A stretch of 64,000 bases of DNA. Source: Chitinophaga solisilvae (lineage in GTDB: Bacteria > Bacteroidota > Bacteroidia > Chitinophagales > Chitinophagaceae). The translations under genes were made by a program, and so were the position numbers. Where the stretch lies: assembly GCF_009928525.1 (NCBI RefSeq), contig NZ_JAABOK010000006.1:372001-436000 (forward strand), written 5' to 3'. This document shows, in pieces, positions 1-9,763 of this stretch (positions within the stretch are counted from its first letter, which is position 1; each line of letters opens with the position of its first letter). The notes under the pieces were generated by a model. The model had not been told where the DNA came from. It saw only the letters and a program-made list of their open reading frames with translations, and made no database searches.

Positions 1-26
1 CCTTCTTTTTAATGAAAGGAAGTATC

Positions 27-542
27 ATGACAGAAAAAATACGCCGCAGGGGAGTAGTAGCGCCGGAAGAATATACCCCGGACATGATGCAGCTGATTAA
101 CGCCGGCTCCCTGCAGGAGCAGCCTTTGACGGTATCTTCCCGGCTGGCATTGTCAGAAGTAAATTTCCTGCTGAAAGATTATCCCTGGTATCACCGTCAC
201 CTGATCGTGACAGATGATGGAGGTAACTTCAACGGCTATCTGAATATGGAAAAATTACGGGAGAACACCTCGCTGAAAGTCAGTGAAGTCATGGAAAAAT
301 CAGCTCCCTTTGTAAACCAGGGTGACGATGCGGCGGCTATATCCCTGTTACTGAACAGGTATCAGCTGAGTATCATGGCTGTGATGAAAGACGGCAAACT
401 AACGGGCATCGTATCTGCAGATGCCATCCTGCACGGATATGCGGAACGCTATCATGCTACCACCAAATATCATTCTGCCTTCCTGGGTAATATCCGCTTG
501 CTGCGGCTCATGGCAGGCGGTAAACGTATCCTGCAACGTTAA
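27..542 (+). CDS. CBS-domain protein
   Basis: This encodes 171 residues. The second half (about residues 85-140) reads as a CBS motif: VSEVMEKSAPFV, a short helix-rich spacer, then LSIMAVMKDGKLTGIVSADAI. The first half looks like a weaker, degenerate CBS repeat ending in GGNFNGYLNMEKL. Paired CBS modules usually bind adenine nucleotides and sense energy state; that role is family knowledge and is not shown here. No enzyme or channel domain is attached. I chose the ATG at 27 because an AGGAAG ribosome site sits just upstream; an in-frame ATG at 12 would put that site inside the gene. Confidence 0.75.
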   Translation: MTEKIRRRGVVAPEEYTPDMMQLINAGSLQEQPLTVSSRLALSEVNFLLKDYPWYHRHLIVTDDGGNFNGYLNMEKLRENTSLKVSEVMEKSAPFVNQGDDAAAISLLLNRYQLSIMAVMKDGKLTGIVSADAILHGYAERYHATTKYHSAFLGNIRLLRLMAGGKRILQR

Positions 543-578
543 ATATCTGTCATAAAAATGCCGTGTTGTGAAATATGG

Positions 579-586
579 TATTTTTG
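579..586 (+). promoter_or_regulatory. -7 promoter box for the MBL-fold gene
   Basis: TATTTTTG matches the Bacteroidota -7 consensus TAnnTTTG and lies 17 bases before the ATG at 604. It argues against the upstream in-frame GTG at 568 as the start codon. No convincing -33 TTTG box is spaced correctly, so the call rests on the -7 element. Confidence 0.45.
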
Positions 587-603
587 TTGCGGAATTTACC
601 ACC

Positions 604-1617
604 ATGCATCATAAGTCATTGTCACCCAAAGATAGAATTTTAAGATCGCAGCATTTTAAAAACGGCGCGTTTCAGAATTTATCTCTCACCCCGATGAAAT
701 CGGAGGACGTCTCTTATTTTAAAATAATTAAGGACGCCCTCCGCAGAGCCGCCAACGTGAAGCCTCCGGTGGTGCTGCCATCCGTTAAAACAGACCTGAA
801 AGCGGTACAAAGCACCAAGCCGGTAGTCACCTGGTTCGGGCATTCCTCGTACCTGATTCAGATCAATAACTTCAATATACTGGTAGACCCGGTGTTCAGC
901 GGCAGCGCGTCGCCCATGTCTTTCGCCGTGAAAGCCTTCCCCGGCGCTGATGTATATGCGCCTGCCGATTTCCCCGCCATCGATATGCTTATCATCACGC
1001 ATAATCATTACGATCATCTCGACAGAAAAACCATTGCCCGGTTGCTGCCGCAGACCAAAGCGGTATATACCGGCCTGGGGGTGGGCAAAGATCTGCAGGG
1101 TTGCGGATTACAGTCAAAGCTGATTACGGAACTGGACTGGTGGGAAACGGTGGAAGTATCAGATGAAATCATACTAACGGCGACACCTGCACGACATTTC
1201 TCCGGCCGTGGCCTCAAAAGAGGCGGCAGCCTGTGGGCTTCTTTCGTACTGCAGCTGTATGGCTACACGCTGTTTCTCGGCGGCGACTCCGGATATGATA
1301 CGCATTTCAAGACAATAGGCGACGAATACGGTCCGTTTGACCTGGCCATCCTGGAATGCGGGCAGTACAACCTGGACTGGCCCTTTATTCACATGCAGCC
1401 GGAAGAAACCGTTCAGGCAGCGCTGGACCTGGATGCAAAGGTATTGTTACCCGTACACTGGGCGAAGTTTACCCTGGCTAGTCACCCCTGGAATGAGCCA
1501 CCCACAAGGGTTACAGCCATTGCTGCAGAAAGAGGGCTGGCAGTCACCACCCCGCTGATAGGCGAACAGGTCATCGTAGGCGAAAGTTACCCGCAGCATC
1601 ATTGGTGGAATCTATAA
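604..1617 (+). CDS. MBL-fold hydrolase, NAPE-PLD/RomA-like
   Basis: A 337-residue metallo-beta-lactamase-fold protein. The metal-binding motif THNHYDHLD is clear, followed by downstream metal ligands in ARHFSGRG, GGDSGYD and LLPVHW. The segment NILVDPVFSGSASP is typical of the branch containing N-acyl-phosphatidylethanolamine phospholipase D and RomA/UlaG-like proteins. No signal peptide is seen, so it is probably cytoplasmic. The substrate cannot be told from sequence; a phosphodiester or lactone is possible. The 3' end overlaps the convergent methyltransferase gene by 6 bases. The start at 604 is preferred over GTG 568 because a -7 promoter box lies between them. Confidence 0.85.
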   Translation: MHHKSLSPKDRILRSQHFKNGAFQNLSLTPMKSEDVSYFKIIKDALRRAANVKPPVVLPSVKTDLKAVQSTKPVVTWFGHSSYLIQINNFNILVDPVFSGSASPMSFAVKAFPGADVYAPADFPAIDMLIITHNHYDHLDRKTIARLLPQTKAVYTGLGVGKDLQGCGLQSKLITELDWWETVEVSDEIILTATPARHFSGRGLKRGGSLWASFVLQLYGYTLFLGGDSGYDTHFKTIGDEYGPFDLAILECGQYNLDWPFIHMQPEETVQAALDLDAKVLLPVHWAKFTLASHPWNEPPTRVTAIAAERGLAVTTPLIGEQVIVGESYPQHHWWNL

Positions 1618-2448
1618 ACGGAAAGATGCCATCTCCATAATCCCTTCCCCGGGTTCGTGAAACACCTGGTTACGGCCTGTTAGCCTTTTTTCTGTTTCAG
1701 ATAAACTTTCCAGCCTGTCAGGAATACCTCCCAGCTCCGTAATGAGCGCCAGCAGCGACGTTTTGTTGTGCAGGTTGAACCTGCCGCTGATATGCTGTTC
1801 CAGCAAGGCTATCACCTGGTGGTGTACAGGCAGGAATTTTTCCGGTACGGTATCTTCCCGTATGGTGTAATTCATGGCTATCATATTACGCAGGTCATCA
1901 GTCTGAAACAACTGCATGATGCCGGTAAATTCTTCATTGGTGATATACGCAATAACACCCTCAAAAACAATGACAGCGGGCTCACCGGGCTGAAAACCGT
2001 GTTGCCCCAGCGTGGCATACAGTTTTACCGTATCAGTGATATCGCATAGTATCAGCTGCAGCGGGCTGTCTTCCTGCAGTATTTTATCATATATTTTTTT
2101 CTTCTCTGTAATATACCCGTTGTCTACTTCCAGTATGCGGCTGATACTACCGGGGTATGTTTCCAGCAGGTGCAGGGAAAGCGGATCCAGTCCGGCTCCC
2201 AGTATAATCACCTGTTGCGGGGCCTGTTGCTGCAAACGTTCCCTGACAGCTTCCCGGATGAATTTTTTGCGATAGCAGACCGCGTCGCTGAACCAGGCAC
2301 AGGTACGTCTGATGTCGCTGGCTACCCGGCTGGTTTCACTGAAATCAATGGCGTCGAGGTACGCCTTCTCCAGCGGGGATTCATACATTTTAATCGCGTG
2401 CTCCAATATCAGCCGTGACGTTGAGGGAACTTTTAATTTATCCGTCAT
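1612..2448 (-). CDS. LCM-family class I SAM-dependent methyltransferase
   Basis: 278 residues. The SAM-binding loop VIILGAGLDPLSLHL and the following acidic residue in RILEVDN match the leucine carboxyl methyltransferase/PPM (LCM) family, which in bacteria methylates carboxylates or O-atoms of small molecules. The segment AVIVFEGVIAYIT is the usual family motif after the Rossmann core. There is no signal peptide. The gene is convergent with the MBL-fold gene and overlaps it by 6 bases. The substrate is unknown and the neighbours give no clue. Confidence 0.85.
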   Translation of the reverse strand: MTDKLKVPSTSRLILEHAIKMYESPLEKAYLDAIDFSETSRVASDIRRTCAWFSDAVCYRKKFIREAVRERLQQQAPQQVIILGAGLDPLSLHLLETYPGSISRILEVDNGYITEKKKIYDKILQEDSPLQLILCDITDTVKLYATLGQHGFQPGEPAVIVFEGVIAYITNEEFTGIMQLFQTDDLRNMIAMNYTIREDTVPEKFLPVHHQVIALLEQHISGRFNLHNKTSLLALITELGGIPDRLESLSETEKRLTGRNQVFHEPGEGIMEMASFRL

Positions 2449-2561
2449 GGGGAAATGGTTATTTTTATAAAGCTAACGGAAAACCGCGCGTTTATGCAGC
2501 AGTCATACGCCCTGAAACGGCTTTCTGCTATTAGCGCTGAAATAGGAGCGGAGCTGAACAA

Positions 2562-5336
2562 ATGCCCCTCCGCTTTGTTTGTAAGGAATGTCAACAATCC
2601 AGTCTTATGCAACAACGAACCGCCTCGCTCAGTAAATTGGAAAAAGAAGGACGGCAGATCTCCAGGCTGCCATTTTCCATCAGGATTTTGCTTGAAAATG
2701 TGTTACGTAATCACGACAACTTTGCTATCACGGATGAACATGTGGAGACACTGGTGAACTGGAAACCGGAAGGCACCGAAAAGGAAATTCCGTTCAAGCC
2801 CGCCAGGGTATTGATGCAGGACTTCACCGGCGTTGCCGCCGTGGTAGATATCGCCTCCATCCGCGCCGAAGTGATCCGGCGGGGAAAAGACGGATCGAAA
2901 ATTAATCCGGCTATCCCGGTGGATCTTGTGGTGGACCACTCCGTACAGGTAGATTTTTTTGCTACTGACTACGCCTATACGAAAAATGTTACCTACGAAT
3001 ATGAACGCAACAAAGAGCGCTATCAGCTGCTGAAGTGGGCGCAGCAAGCGTTTGATAACTTCACCGTTGTACCGCCGGGTATGGGCATCTGCCACCAGGT
3101 GAACCTGGAATACCTGGCGCAGGGCGTCATCAGCCGCGATGGCTGGGTGTTCCCGGATACATTGGTAGGCACGGATTCGCATACGCCCATGGTTAACGGT
3201 ATCGGCGTACTTGGATGGGGAGTAGGCGGTATCGAAGCGGAAGCCGCTATCCTCGGCCAGCCGATATATTTTACCTGTCCGCAGGTAATAGGGCTGAAAC
3301 TCACCGGCGAACTGGGAGAAGGCGTTACTGCTACGGATATGGTGCTGACCATCACCCAGCTCCTGCGTAAATACGGGGTGGTTGATAAGTTCGTGGAGGT
3401 ATTCGGTGATGGGCTGGACCACCTGTCTGTTCCCGATCGTGCCACCATCTCCAATATGTCGCCCGAATTCGGATGTACCGTTACCTATTTCCCCATTGAT
3501 AAACAAACCTTGCAATACATGCGCCGCACTAACCGCCACGGAGAGCAGGTGGCGCTGGTAGAACAGTACTGCCGGGAAAATATGCTGTGGCGTCATGGAG
3601 ATGAAAAAATTGAATACTCGGATATTATTGAGCTGGACCTCGCCCAGGTACAATCTTCCGTGGCAGGCCCCAAACGCCCGCAGGACCGCATCCTGGTCAG
3701 AAACCTGCATACTGAATTTGAATCTCTCCTGAGTAAGGAATTTAAGCGGATGTATACCCCTGAAGGTAAACGCCGGGATACCGCCTGGCTGTCTGAAGGC
3801 GGCTCCGGCACCACTTTCACCTACGAAATACAGAAGCCGGTGGAAGAAGTGGCCGTAGAGGTAGACTACCTGAAATCTGTCCGTATCAAACTGAGAAATG
3901 AAGAATATGTGCTGAGCGACGGCGCTATCGCCATTGCGGCAATTACCAGCTGTACCAACACTTCCAACCCCAGCGTAATGATAGGAGCCGGACTGGTGGC
4001 AAAGAAAGCCATCAGCCGCGGACTGTATGTAAAGCCCTGGGTGAAAACCAGCCTGGCGCCCGGTTCCAGGGTGGTGACAGAATACCTGAAACGTTCCGGC
4101 TTATTATATGAACTGGAAGCCCTGCGTTTTCATATTGTAGGTTATGGCTGTACTTCGTGTATAGGTAATAGCGGGCCGCTGCCGCCGCATATTGCAGAAG
4201 CGGTAGACAAGGGCAGCCTGATCGTAGCCTCTGTACTATCGGGTAACAGGAACTTTGAGGCGCGCGTGCATCCGCAGGTGAAGATGAACTTCCTGGCCTC
4301 TCCGCTGCTGGTAGTGGCCTATGCGATCACCGGTCGCGTAGACGTGGACCTCTTCACCGATCCGCTCGGATACGATCCCAACGGAGAACCGGTATATCTC
4401 CGCGACATCTGGCCTACCCAGCAGGAAATCAACGATGCTGTGGCCGCCGCTGTTAAACAGGAAGACTTTGAACAGGTCTATAAAGTCATATTCGATGGAG
4501 ATGACCAGTGGAAAGGACTGCTGGCGCCTACCGGCAAAGATTACCACTGGAGCAGCGATTCTACCTACATCAAGGAAGCGCCTTTCTTCCAGGGACTGCC
4601 GGACCACCCCGCCGCCGCTGAAGATATTAAAGATGCCCGCGTACTGCTGATGCTGGGAGATTCAGTTACCACCGACCATATTTCGCCTGCCGGCTCTTTC
4701 AAAGCGGAAACACCTGCCGGCAAATATCTGCTGGATCATGGCATAGATCCCAGGATGTTTAACTCCTACGGTTCCCGCAGGGGCAACCATGAAGTGATGA
4801 TCCGGGGCACCTTCGCGAATGTGCGTATCAAAAATGCGCTGTCGCCCAAAGAAGGCGGTTTCACCACCATGATACCACTAGGTATGGTGCTGCCGGTATT
4901 CGATGCGGCCATGCAATATGCCACCGCCAGAGTACCGCTCATCGTACTGGCCGGAAAGGAATACGGCAGTGGCTCCTCCCGCGACTGGGCCGCCAAGGGT
5001 ACCAATCTGCTGGGGGTAAAAGCAGTTCTCGCTGAAAGCTATGAACGTATCCACCGCAGCAACCTCGTAGGCATGGGCGTACTGCCCCTGGAATACCTGA
5101 ACGGCGAAAGCGCCTCCTCTCTCGGCCTCACCGGCACAGAATCCTACACCATCACCGGTATCGCCGAAGCGCTGCTACCCAACAAAATCATAACGGTAAC
5201 GGCTAAACCGGCTTCCGGTCCCGATATTGTCTTTGATGTAAAATGCAGACTGAATTCCGCAATAGAAGTGGAGTATTATAGGAATGGAGGGATTTTGCAG
5301 TACGTATTGAGGGAGTTTTTAAATAAGTCGAAGTAG
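2562..5336 (+). CDS. acnA: Aconitate hydratase A
   Basis: 924 residues, matching the AcnA/IRP-type aconitase that interconverts citrate and isocitrate in the TCA cycle. The iron-sulfur cysteines are visible in ITSCTNTSNPS and GYGCTSCIGNSG. The C-terminal swivel-domain motif KEYGSGSSRDWAAKG and the GDSVTTDHISPAG segment are intact. The core begins near ISRLPFSIRILLENVLRN. The N-terminus is a little shorter than classical AcnA and rather basic. ATG 2562 has GGAG-like sequence just upstream and follows an in-frame stop at 2538; ATG 2607 is the alternative start. It stands alone and ends 7 bases before a long palindrome that separates it from the convergent antiporter gene. Confidence 0.95.
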   Translation: MPLRFVCKECQQSSLMQQRTASLSKLEKEGRQISRLPFSIRILLENVLRNHDNFAITDEHVETLVNWKPEGTEKEIPFKPARVLMQDFTGVAAVVDIASIRAEVIRRGKDGSKINPAIPVDLVVDHSVQVDFFATDYAYTKNVTYEYERNKERYQLLKWAQQAFDNFTVVPPGMGICHQVNLEYLAQGVISRDGWVFPDTLVGTDSHTPMVNGIGVLGWGVGGIEAEAAILGQPIYFTCPQVIGLKLTGELGEGVTATDMVLTITQLLRKYGVVDKFVEVFGDGLDHLSVPDRATISNMSPEFGCTVTYFPIDKQTLQYMRRTNRHGEQVALVEQYCRENMLWRHGDEKIEYSDIIELDLAQVQSSVAGPKRPQDRILVRNLHTEFESLLSKEFKRMYTPEGKRRDTAWLSEGGSGTTFTYEIQKPVEEVAVEVDYLKSVRIKLRNEEYVLSDGAIAIAAITSCTNTSNPSVMIGAGLVAKKAISRGLYVKPWVKTSLAPGSRVVTEYLKRSGLLYELEALRFHIVGYGCTSCIGNSGPLPPHIAEAVDKGSLIVASVLSGNRNFEARVHPQVKMNFLASPLLVVAYAITGRVDVDLFTDPLGYDPNGEPVYLRDIWPTQQEINDAVAAAVKQEDFEQVYKVIFDGDDQWKGLLAPTGKDYHWSSDSTYIKEAPFFQGLPDHPAAAEDIKDARVLLMLGDSVTTDHISPAGSFKAETPAGKYLLDHGIDPRMFNSYGSRRGNHEVMIRGTFANVRIKNALSPKEGGFTTMIPLGMVLPVFDAAMQYATARVPLIVLAGKEYGSGSSRDWAAKGTNLLGVKAVLAESYERIHRSNLVGMGVLPLEYLNGESASSLGLTGTESYTITGIAEALLPNKIITVTAKPASGPDIVFDVKCRLNSAIEVEYYRNGGILQYVLREFLNKSK

Positions 5337-5343
5337 ATAGTGG

Positions 5344-5483
5344 AAATTACGAATTACGAATTGCGAATTGCGAATGAAAAGGCGAAGATCTAAACGTAGA
5401 TTAAAGAGGATATTTTATAGTTATCACCTTTAATCTACGTTTAGATCTTCGCCTTTTCATTCGCAATTCGTAATTCGTAATTT
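5344..5483. repeat. Long palindrome with heptamer-repeat arms (copy 1)
   Basis: Left arm 5344-5406 and right arm 5428-5483 are reverse complements apart from one extra heptamer (GAATTGC) in the left arm. The outer part is a tandem of GAATTAC/GAATTGC heptamers (four left, three right). The inner part contains GCGAAGATCTAAACGTAG. Pairing can extend into the loop through GATA (5409-5412) and TATC (5422-5425). It fills almost the whole gap between the stop codons of acnA and the convergent antiporter. A related copy lies at 22589-22734. It may act as a two-way transcription terminator, or be a mobile palindromic repeat. Confidence 0.9.
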
Positions 5484-5487
5484 GCAA

Positions 5488-7737
5488 TTACACTTTATCT
5501 TGTCTTCTCGCCAACTCCTCAATCTTCTTCCTGTTTCCTACCAGCCACACTACATCTTCCCATTCAAAGATCAGGTCTGATGGTGGGTTGAGGATGCGTT
5601 GTCCGTTGCGGGCGATGCCTACTACGAGGGCCAGTGTTTTTTCCCGGATGCCGGAGCTGCGGATGGTCTGGCCTTTCAGGCCGTTATGTTCGTCTACGAT
5701 GATGCTGGTGAGCCCGATGTTTTCATCGGAGCGTTCATCGGCGCGGACTACATTGAGGGTATTCACAACGCGGTTGAATTCTTCCAGCTGGGCTTCTGTG
5801 CCGATGGCGGTGATGACATCGTATGGGAAGAGCTTTTCGTCCCTGGTGGGGGCATAGATGGTTACTTCGCCTCTTCTGATGGAGCCGATATTGATACCGT
5901 ATTTTTCGCGCAATCCCAGGTCCTGTAATGGTTTATCCACAAGGGTGGACCAGGGGTTGATTTCAATTTCCGATACCTGTGCATCCCAGGGCAGCAGGTC
6001 GGCGGATTTGGCTTTGTTGGCCGCCGCATCAGCTGCTTCGCGGGCATTGAGGTTGGAAAGAAAGCGGTGTTCTATACGGTTATAGTATTTCTGCAGTTGC
6101 TGACGTAAGGCAAGCAATACTACCAGCATCACGATGGAGGTGCCCAGGATAGCCCACCAGAAAGGGAAGAACTGGTTCAATAGGAAGCCTACCAGCAGTA
6201 CGGCAATCACGTTACGGATGACCTCTACCACTACCAGCGGACCGCGGTTGTATTTGGAATCGAGCCACAACGCTTTGTAGGCGCTGCTTTGTACCTTTTT
6301 GATGGTAAGCGCGGAAATAAAGGGCGCCATCATGGCAATGGCGATGACTACTGCCAGGAGCTTCGCCAGCAGCTGGTTTTCTATATACTTCGCGATGAAC
6401 GGACCTACGTAATAGGTGTTGAGTAGTATGATCGCAATCAGGATTACGCTGTTGAGAATAATCACTTTCAGATAGGAGTTCAGCACAATGCGCCAGTCAC
6501 TTTCACCCTGTAAGGTCTGCGAACTCGCGGAATAGCGGTTCAGCGCTGCCATCCAGCGGGCGGGAATTATTTTCTCCAGCCAGTTATAGAAAGGTACCGC
6601 AAAGCGGATCATGTAAGGTGTGGTGAAGGTGGTGATGGCAGAAACACCTACCGCCACGGGGAACAGGAAGCCGCTGGTTACTTTCAGCGTGATGCCGAGT
6701 GTAGCAATGATAAAGGCAAATTCCCCTACCTGCGCCATACTCATGCCCACCTGCACAGATTCTTTCAGTGGCCGGCCGGAAACGAGGGCGCCGAAAGAAG
6801 TGCTGAGGAACTTGCCGGAGATGGTCAGCAGGGTTATCCAGAATACCGGCCAGCGGTATTCAATAATCATCTGCGGATCTATCAGCATACCTACCGATAC
6901 GAAGAAAATAGCGCCGAACAGGTCTTTCACAGGCTGAATCAGATGCTCCACTTTTTCGGAAGAAGTGGTTTCCGCGATGATGGAACCCATGATAAATGCG
7001 CCCAGTTCAGCAGAGAAGCCTACCTGCGTAGCCAGTATCACCATTCCCAGACAAAGCGCAATACTCAGTATGAGCAATGTTTCGCTGTTCATATACTTCT
7101 CCATTTTCTTCAGGAAGGTAGGCAGCAGGAAGATGCCTGCCAGGAACCATACCGCCAGGAAGAACAGCAGCTTGGCAATGGTGAACAGCATCTGTGTACC
7201 TTCAAACTGCTTGCTCACAGCCATGGTGGATAACAACACCATGAGGAGGATCACCACAATGTCTTCTATCACCAGTACACCGAATACAATCTTGGTAAAG
7301 GGTTTTTTCTTGATGCCTAGTTCTTCAAACGCCCTGATGATAATGGTGGTGGAAGAACTGGCCAGCAGCCCGCCGAGGAACAGGCTGTCCATCACGCCCC
7401 ATCCCATCAGCTGACCGGTAAAGTAACCGGCTACCGTGATGAAAATAATTTCTACAAAAGCCGTGATGGCAGCTGTGCCTCCGACACGCATCAGTTTTTT
7501 GAAGCTGAATTCAAGTCCGAGTGAAAACAGTAAAAATATTACCCCGATTTCTGACCAGATCTTAATGCCTTCCCCGTCACTGATAGAGGGAAATAAGTGA
7601 AAGTGAGGTCCAACAATAAAGCCCGCGATGATATAACCTAATACCATAGGTTGTTTCAGCCGCTTGAATAATAACGTAATAATGCCCGCCGCTCCTAAAA
7701 TTAATGCCAGGTCAATAATCAATTGTGGTAAATGCAT
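5488..7737 (-). CDS. CPA2 cation:proton antiporter with two RCK-C domains
   Basis: 749 residues. Residues 1-400 form a Na+/H+-exchanger (KefB/CPA2-type) membrane domain with about twelve hydrophobic helices, including GAFIMGSIIAE and SMAQVGEFAFI. A further hydrophobic stretch follows (about 425-555). The C-terminal third holds two TrkA-C (RCK-C) domains, about 590-665 and 675-745, ending in DVVWLVGNRKKIEEL. No NAD-binding TrkA-N domain is present. The likely job is K+ or Na+ efflux in exchange for H+ at the inner membrane, gated by a small ligand bound to the RCK-C domains; ion specificity is not readable. The gene stands alone. The stop codon abuts the palindrome. Confidence 0.9.
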   Translation of the reverse strand: MHLPQLIIDLALILGAAGIITLLFKRLKQPMVLGYIIAGFIVGPHFHLFPSISDGEGIKIWSEIGVIFLLFSLGLEFSFKKLMRVGGTAAITAFVEIIFITVAGYFTGQLMGWGVMDSLFLGGLLASSSTTIIIRAFEELGIKKKPFTKIVFGVLVIEDIVVILLMVLLSTMAVSKQFEGTQMLFTIAKLLFFLAVWFLAGIFLLPTFLKKMEKYMNSETLLILSIALCLGMVILATQVGFSAELGAFIMGSIIAETTSSEKVEHLIQPVKDLFGAIFFVSVGMLIDPQMIIEYRWPVFWITLLTISGKFLSTSFGALVSGRPLKESVQVGMSMAQVGEFAFIIATLGITLKVTSGFLFPVAVGVSAITTFTTPYMIRFAVPFYNWLEKIIPARWMAALNRYSASSQTLQGESDWRIVLNSYLKVIILNSVILIAIILLNTYYVGPFIAKYIENQLLAKLLAVVIAIAMMAPFISALTIKKVQSSAYKALWLDSKYNRGPLVVVEVIRNVIAVLLVGFLLNQFFPFWWAILGTSIVMLVVLLALRQQLQKYYNRIEHRFLSNLNAREAADAAANKAKSADLLPWDAQVSEIEINPWSTLVDKPLQDLGLREKYGINIGSIRRGEVTIYAPTRDEKLFPYDVITAIGTEAQLEEFNRVVNTLNVVRADERSDENIGLTSIIVDEHNGLKGQTIRSSGIREKTLALVVGIARNGQRILNPPSDLIFEWEDVVWLVGNRKKIEELARRQDKV

Positions 7738-7938
7738 ACAGTATATAATCGATTTATATGATTGCGTAATGTACTTTTATGACAACGTGCGAAACGCCGA
7801 ACATATGTATCAATGCCAGTTTCCGGGTCCTCCGATTATCGCTAATATATTGTTTTTTTGCGCGGGAATCAAGAGAAATATTGAACGGAAGGGTGTTAAT
7901 TGTACATTAAGCCTGCTGTATTCCTTTACCACAAAGGA

Positions 7939-8469
7939 TCAGGAGCGGGTGTATCTTGCTTCAACAACGCCGCTGCTGTAAGTTTTGACCAACTCCAGAC
8001 CGAAGGTCTTTTCCATGGGAATGCCTGTAAATACAGATCTGCCGGCGCCCAGCACCACCGGCATGGTGTGAATAATCATCTCATCTACCAGGTCATGTTC
8101 CAGTATGGCTGCATTCAGTTCGCCGCCGCCTATCAGCCAGATGTCCTTTCCCGGCAGGGATTTCAGGCGGGAGACAAACGCGCCGGCTTCTTCTTTTACA
8201 AATGTGACAAATTCGGTATCCTGATGGGATTTATCCCGTGAGAATATGTAATTGGCCAGGCCCGGATAGGGAAAGGTTTCTGAGAGCTTCAATACATCCT
8301 GATAAGTTTTGTATCCCATCAGCGTGGTATCAATGCCAGCCAGAAAATCAGCGTATCCATAGTCCGTTTGCTCCGGATTCGGAAAGCCTGTCAGCCATTC
8401 AATATTACCGTTATGATCCGCAATATAGCCGTCCAGACTGGTAGCGATGTAAATTTTCAGTTTGCGCAT
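7939..8469 (-). CDS. Dihydrofolate-reductase-like (RibD C-terminal) protein
   Basis: 176 residues with the RibD-C/DHFR fold: N-terminal KIYIATSLDGYIAD, then the NADPH-binding segment DIWLIGGGELNAAIL. Proteins of this family are small NADPH-dependent reductases, often of unknown substrate, and differ from housekeeping FolA. It is probably cytoplasmic and not part of an operon: the neighbours point away or lie over 100 bases off. The ATG at 8469 begins the conserved first strand. Confidence 0.85.
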   Translation of the reverse strand: MRKLKIYIATSLDGYIADHNGNIEWLTGFPNPEQTDYGYADFLAGIDTTLMGYKTYQDVLKLSETFPYPGLANYIFSRDKSHQDTEFVTFVKEEAGAFVSRLKSLPGKDIWLIGGGELNAAILEHDLVDEMIIHTMPVVLGAGRSVFTGIPMEKTFGLELVKTYSSGVVEARYTRS

Positions 8470-8602
8470 ATGATTATTTTTCTGACAAAGATGGGGCAGT
8501 TGGCAGCAAAAAAATTGTATAAAATTTTCCGGGAGAAGAAAACTTGATGAAGAATATTTTCCTGCAGAGATAGGGAAAAAACGATCTTGGCAAAAAAATC
8601 CT

Positions 8603-9763
8603 ATGAAAGGTGAAATGCTTCATGAGCAGCTGTTCAGGCGCTGGATAGCTGCATGTGAGGAATACGCTGTAAAAACCGAAAGAGAAAAACAGGTTGTTCA
8701 CACTGTTTTTGCGGAAACCAGGTGCTATGATATATCGCAGTTCAGCGGCGGCCGCCTGCCTGCGGGCACTCCTGTCAGCCATACCAGATATCCTGACTGT
8801 AATTATGTATATGGACTGGATGCTGCCGGAAAACCTTGCTGCTACTATCCTGACGTAGAGGATGCGTTGCCGTTTTCTGCCGGTATATTTAATTATGGTA
8901 ATGATTTCGCCGAATACATTGAATATGGTAATGATGATTTACTGCTGCCGGAGAAACTGGACCGGATGGAGCTGCAGGATGGTAAACCGGTTGCTTACCT
9001 TTCACTGGTAATGCACCTGGGGCGCCTGCCTGCGGCGTGCCCGAAGGAGGAAGACGACTGGCATCCGCTGATCGGGAAGTACTCATTTTTTTATCATGTG
9101 GAGCGCTATATCTATGAGGGGGGGCGTATAGTGGCTGCTGAAGGATATGCATCCGAGCCTGCCGGCGCTCCGGTGCATTACCGCAAATATTATCGCTATG
9201 GGGCTGATGGTTTACCGGATGAAATACGCAAGGAAACAGACAGCGGATGTATCAGTTATGAATATGTACGGTTCCCGGCGGCAGACCTGGAAAGGCTGAC
9301 AGATGAGCTGGCGGTGCTGGTGGCAGCATCCATAACAGAAGGGATAGCCGCTGCTGAATATGAAGGCCCGCTGACACAAGTACATCTGCGATACAGCGAT
9401 AAGAAGTATTACTGGCCGCAGGTGTTTGTACTGCCGGTAGCGAAGGATAAGGATATTGTTTCGCGGGAGCGGGAAACGTTCACCTGGGGAAAGGCTGACA
9501 GGCAATTTGTGGCGCATAATGTTCTGGCCTATCAGCGGCCCTTTACCGCACTGATGGGATATGTCAGGGAATCCGGAGATTATTCAGCTGTGGAGAATAT
9601 GTTGCGGAAGGCCGCCTGTATGCTAACGAAAGAGCAACTCTCCGGAAGAGTATCTGTAACAGCCGCCTTTATTGCACTGGCACTGGACACGTGGTCGTAC
9701 ACTGATGTGGCATTATGTGTCAGCCGGCAGGAGGAAGCATGCAGTCCTGTATTTACAGCCTGA
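8603..9763 (+). CDS. Hypothetical protein
   Basis: 386 residues, not recognised. There is no signal peptide or membrane helix. The protein is rich in Tyr, Glu and Asp, and several stretches read like short beta-strand repeats (for example YRKYYRYGADGLPDEIRK), a little like wall-associated or immunity-type proteins, but no motif is clear. The frame is open throughout with host-like codon use, so it is probably a true gene. The start could be the ATG at 8603 (MKGEM) or the one at 8615 (MLHEQ). Its 3' end overlaps the convergent AraC gene by 11 bases. Confidence 0.65.
   Translation: MKGEMLHEQLFRRWIAACEEYAVKTEREKQVVHTVFAETRCYDISQFSGGRLPAGTPVSHTRYPDCNYVYGLDAAGKPCCYYPDVEDALPFSAGIFNYGNDFAEYIEYGNDDLLLPEKLDRMELQDGKPVAYLSLVMHLGRLPAACPKEEDDWHPLIGKYSFFYHVERYIYEGGRIVAAEGYASEPAGAPVHYRKYYRYGADGLPDEIRKETDSGCISYEYVRFPAADLERLTDELAVLVAASITEGIAAAEYEGPLTQVHLRYSDKKYYWPQVFVLPVAKDKDIVSRERETFTWGKADRQFVAHNVLAYQRPFTALMGYVRESGDYSAVENMLRKAACMLTKEQLSGRVSVTAAFIALALDTWSYTDVALCVSRQEEACSPVFTA

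Noticed and set aside
2703..3710. Open frame of 335 codons on the minus strand
   Set aside because: Antisense to acnA; no recognisable motif.
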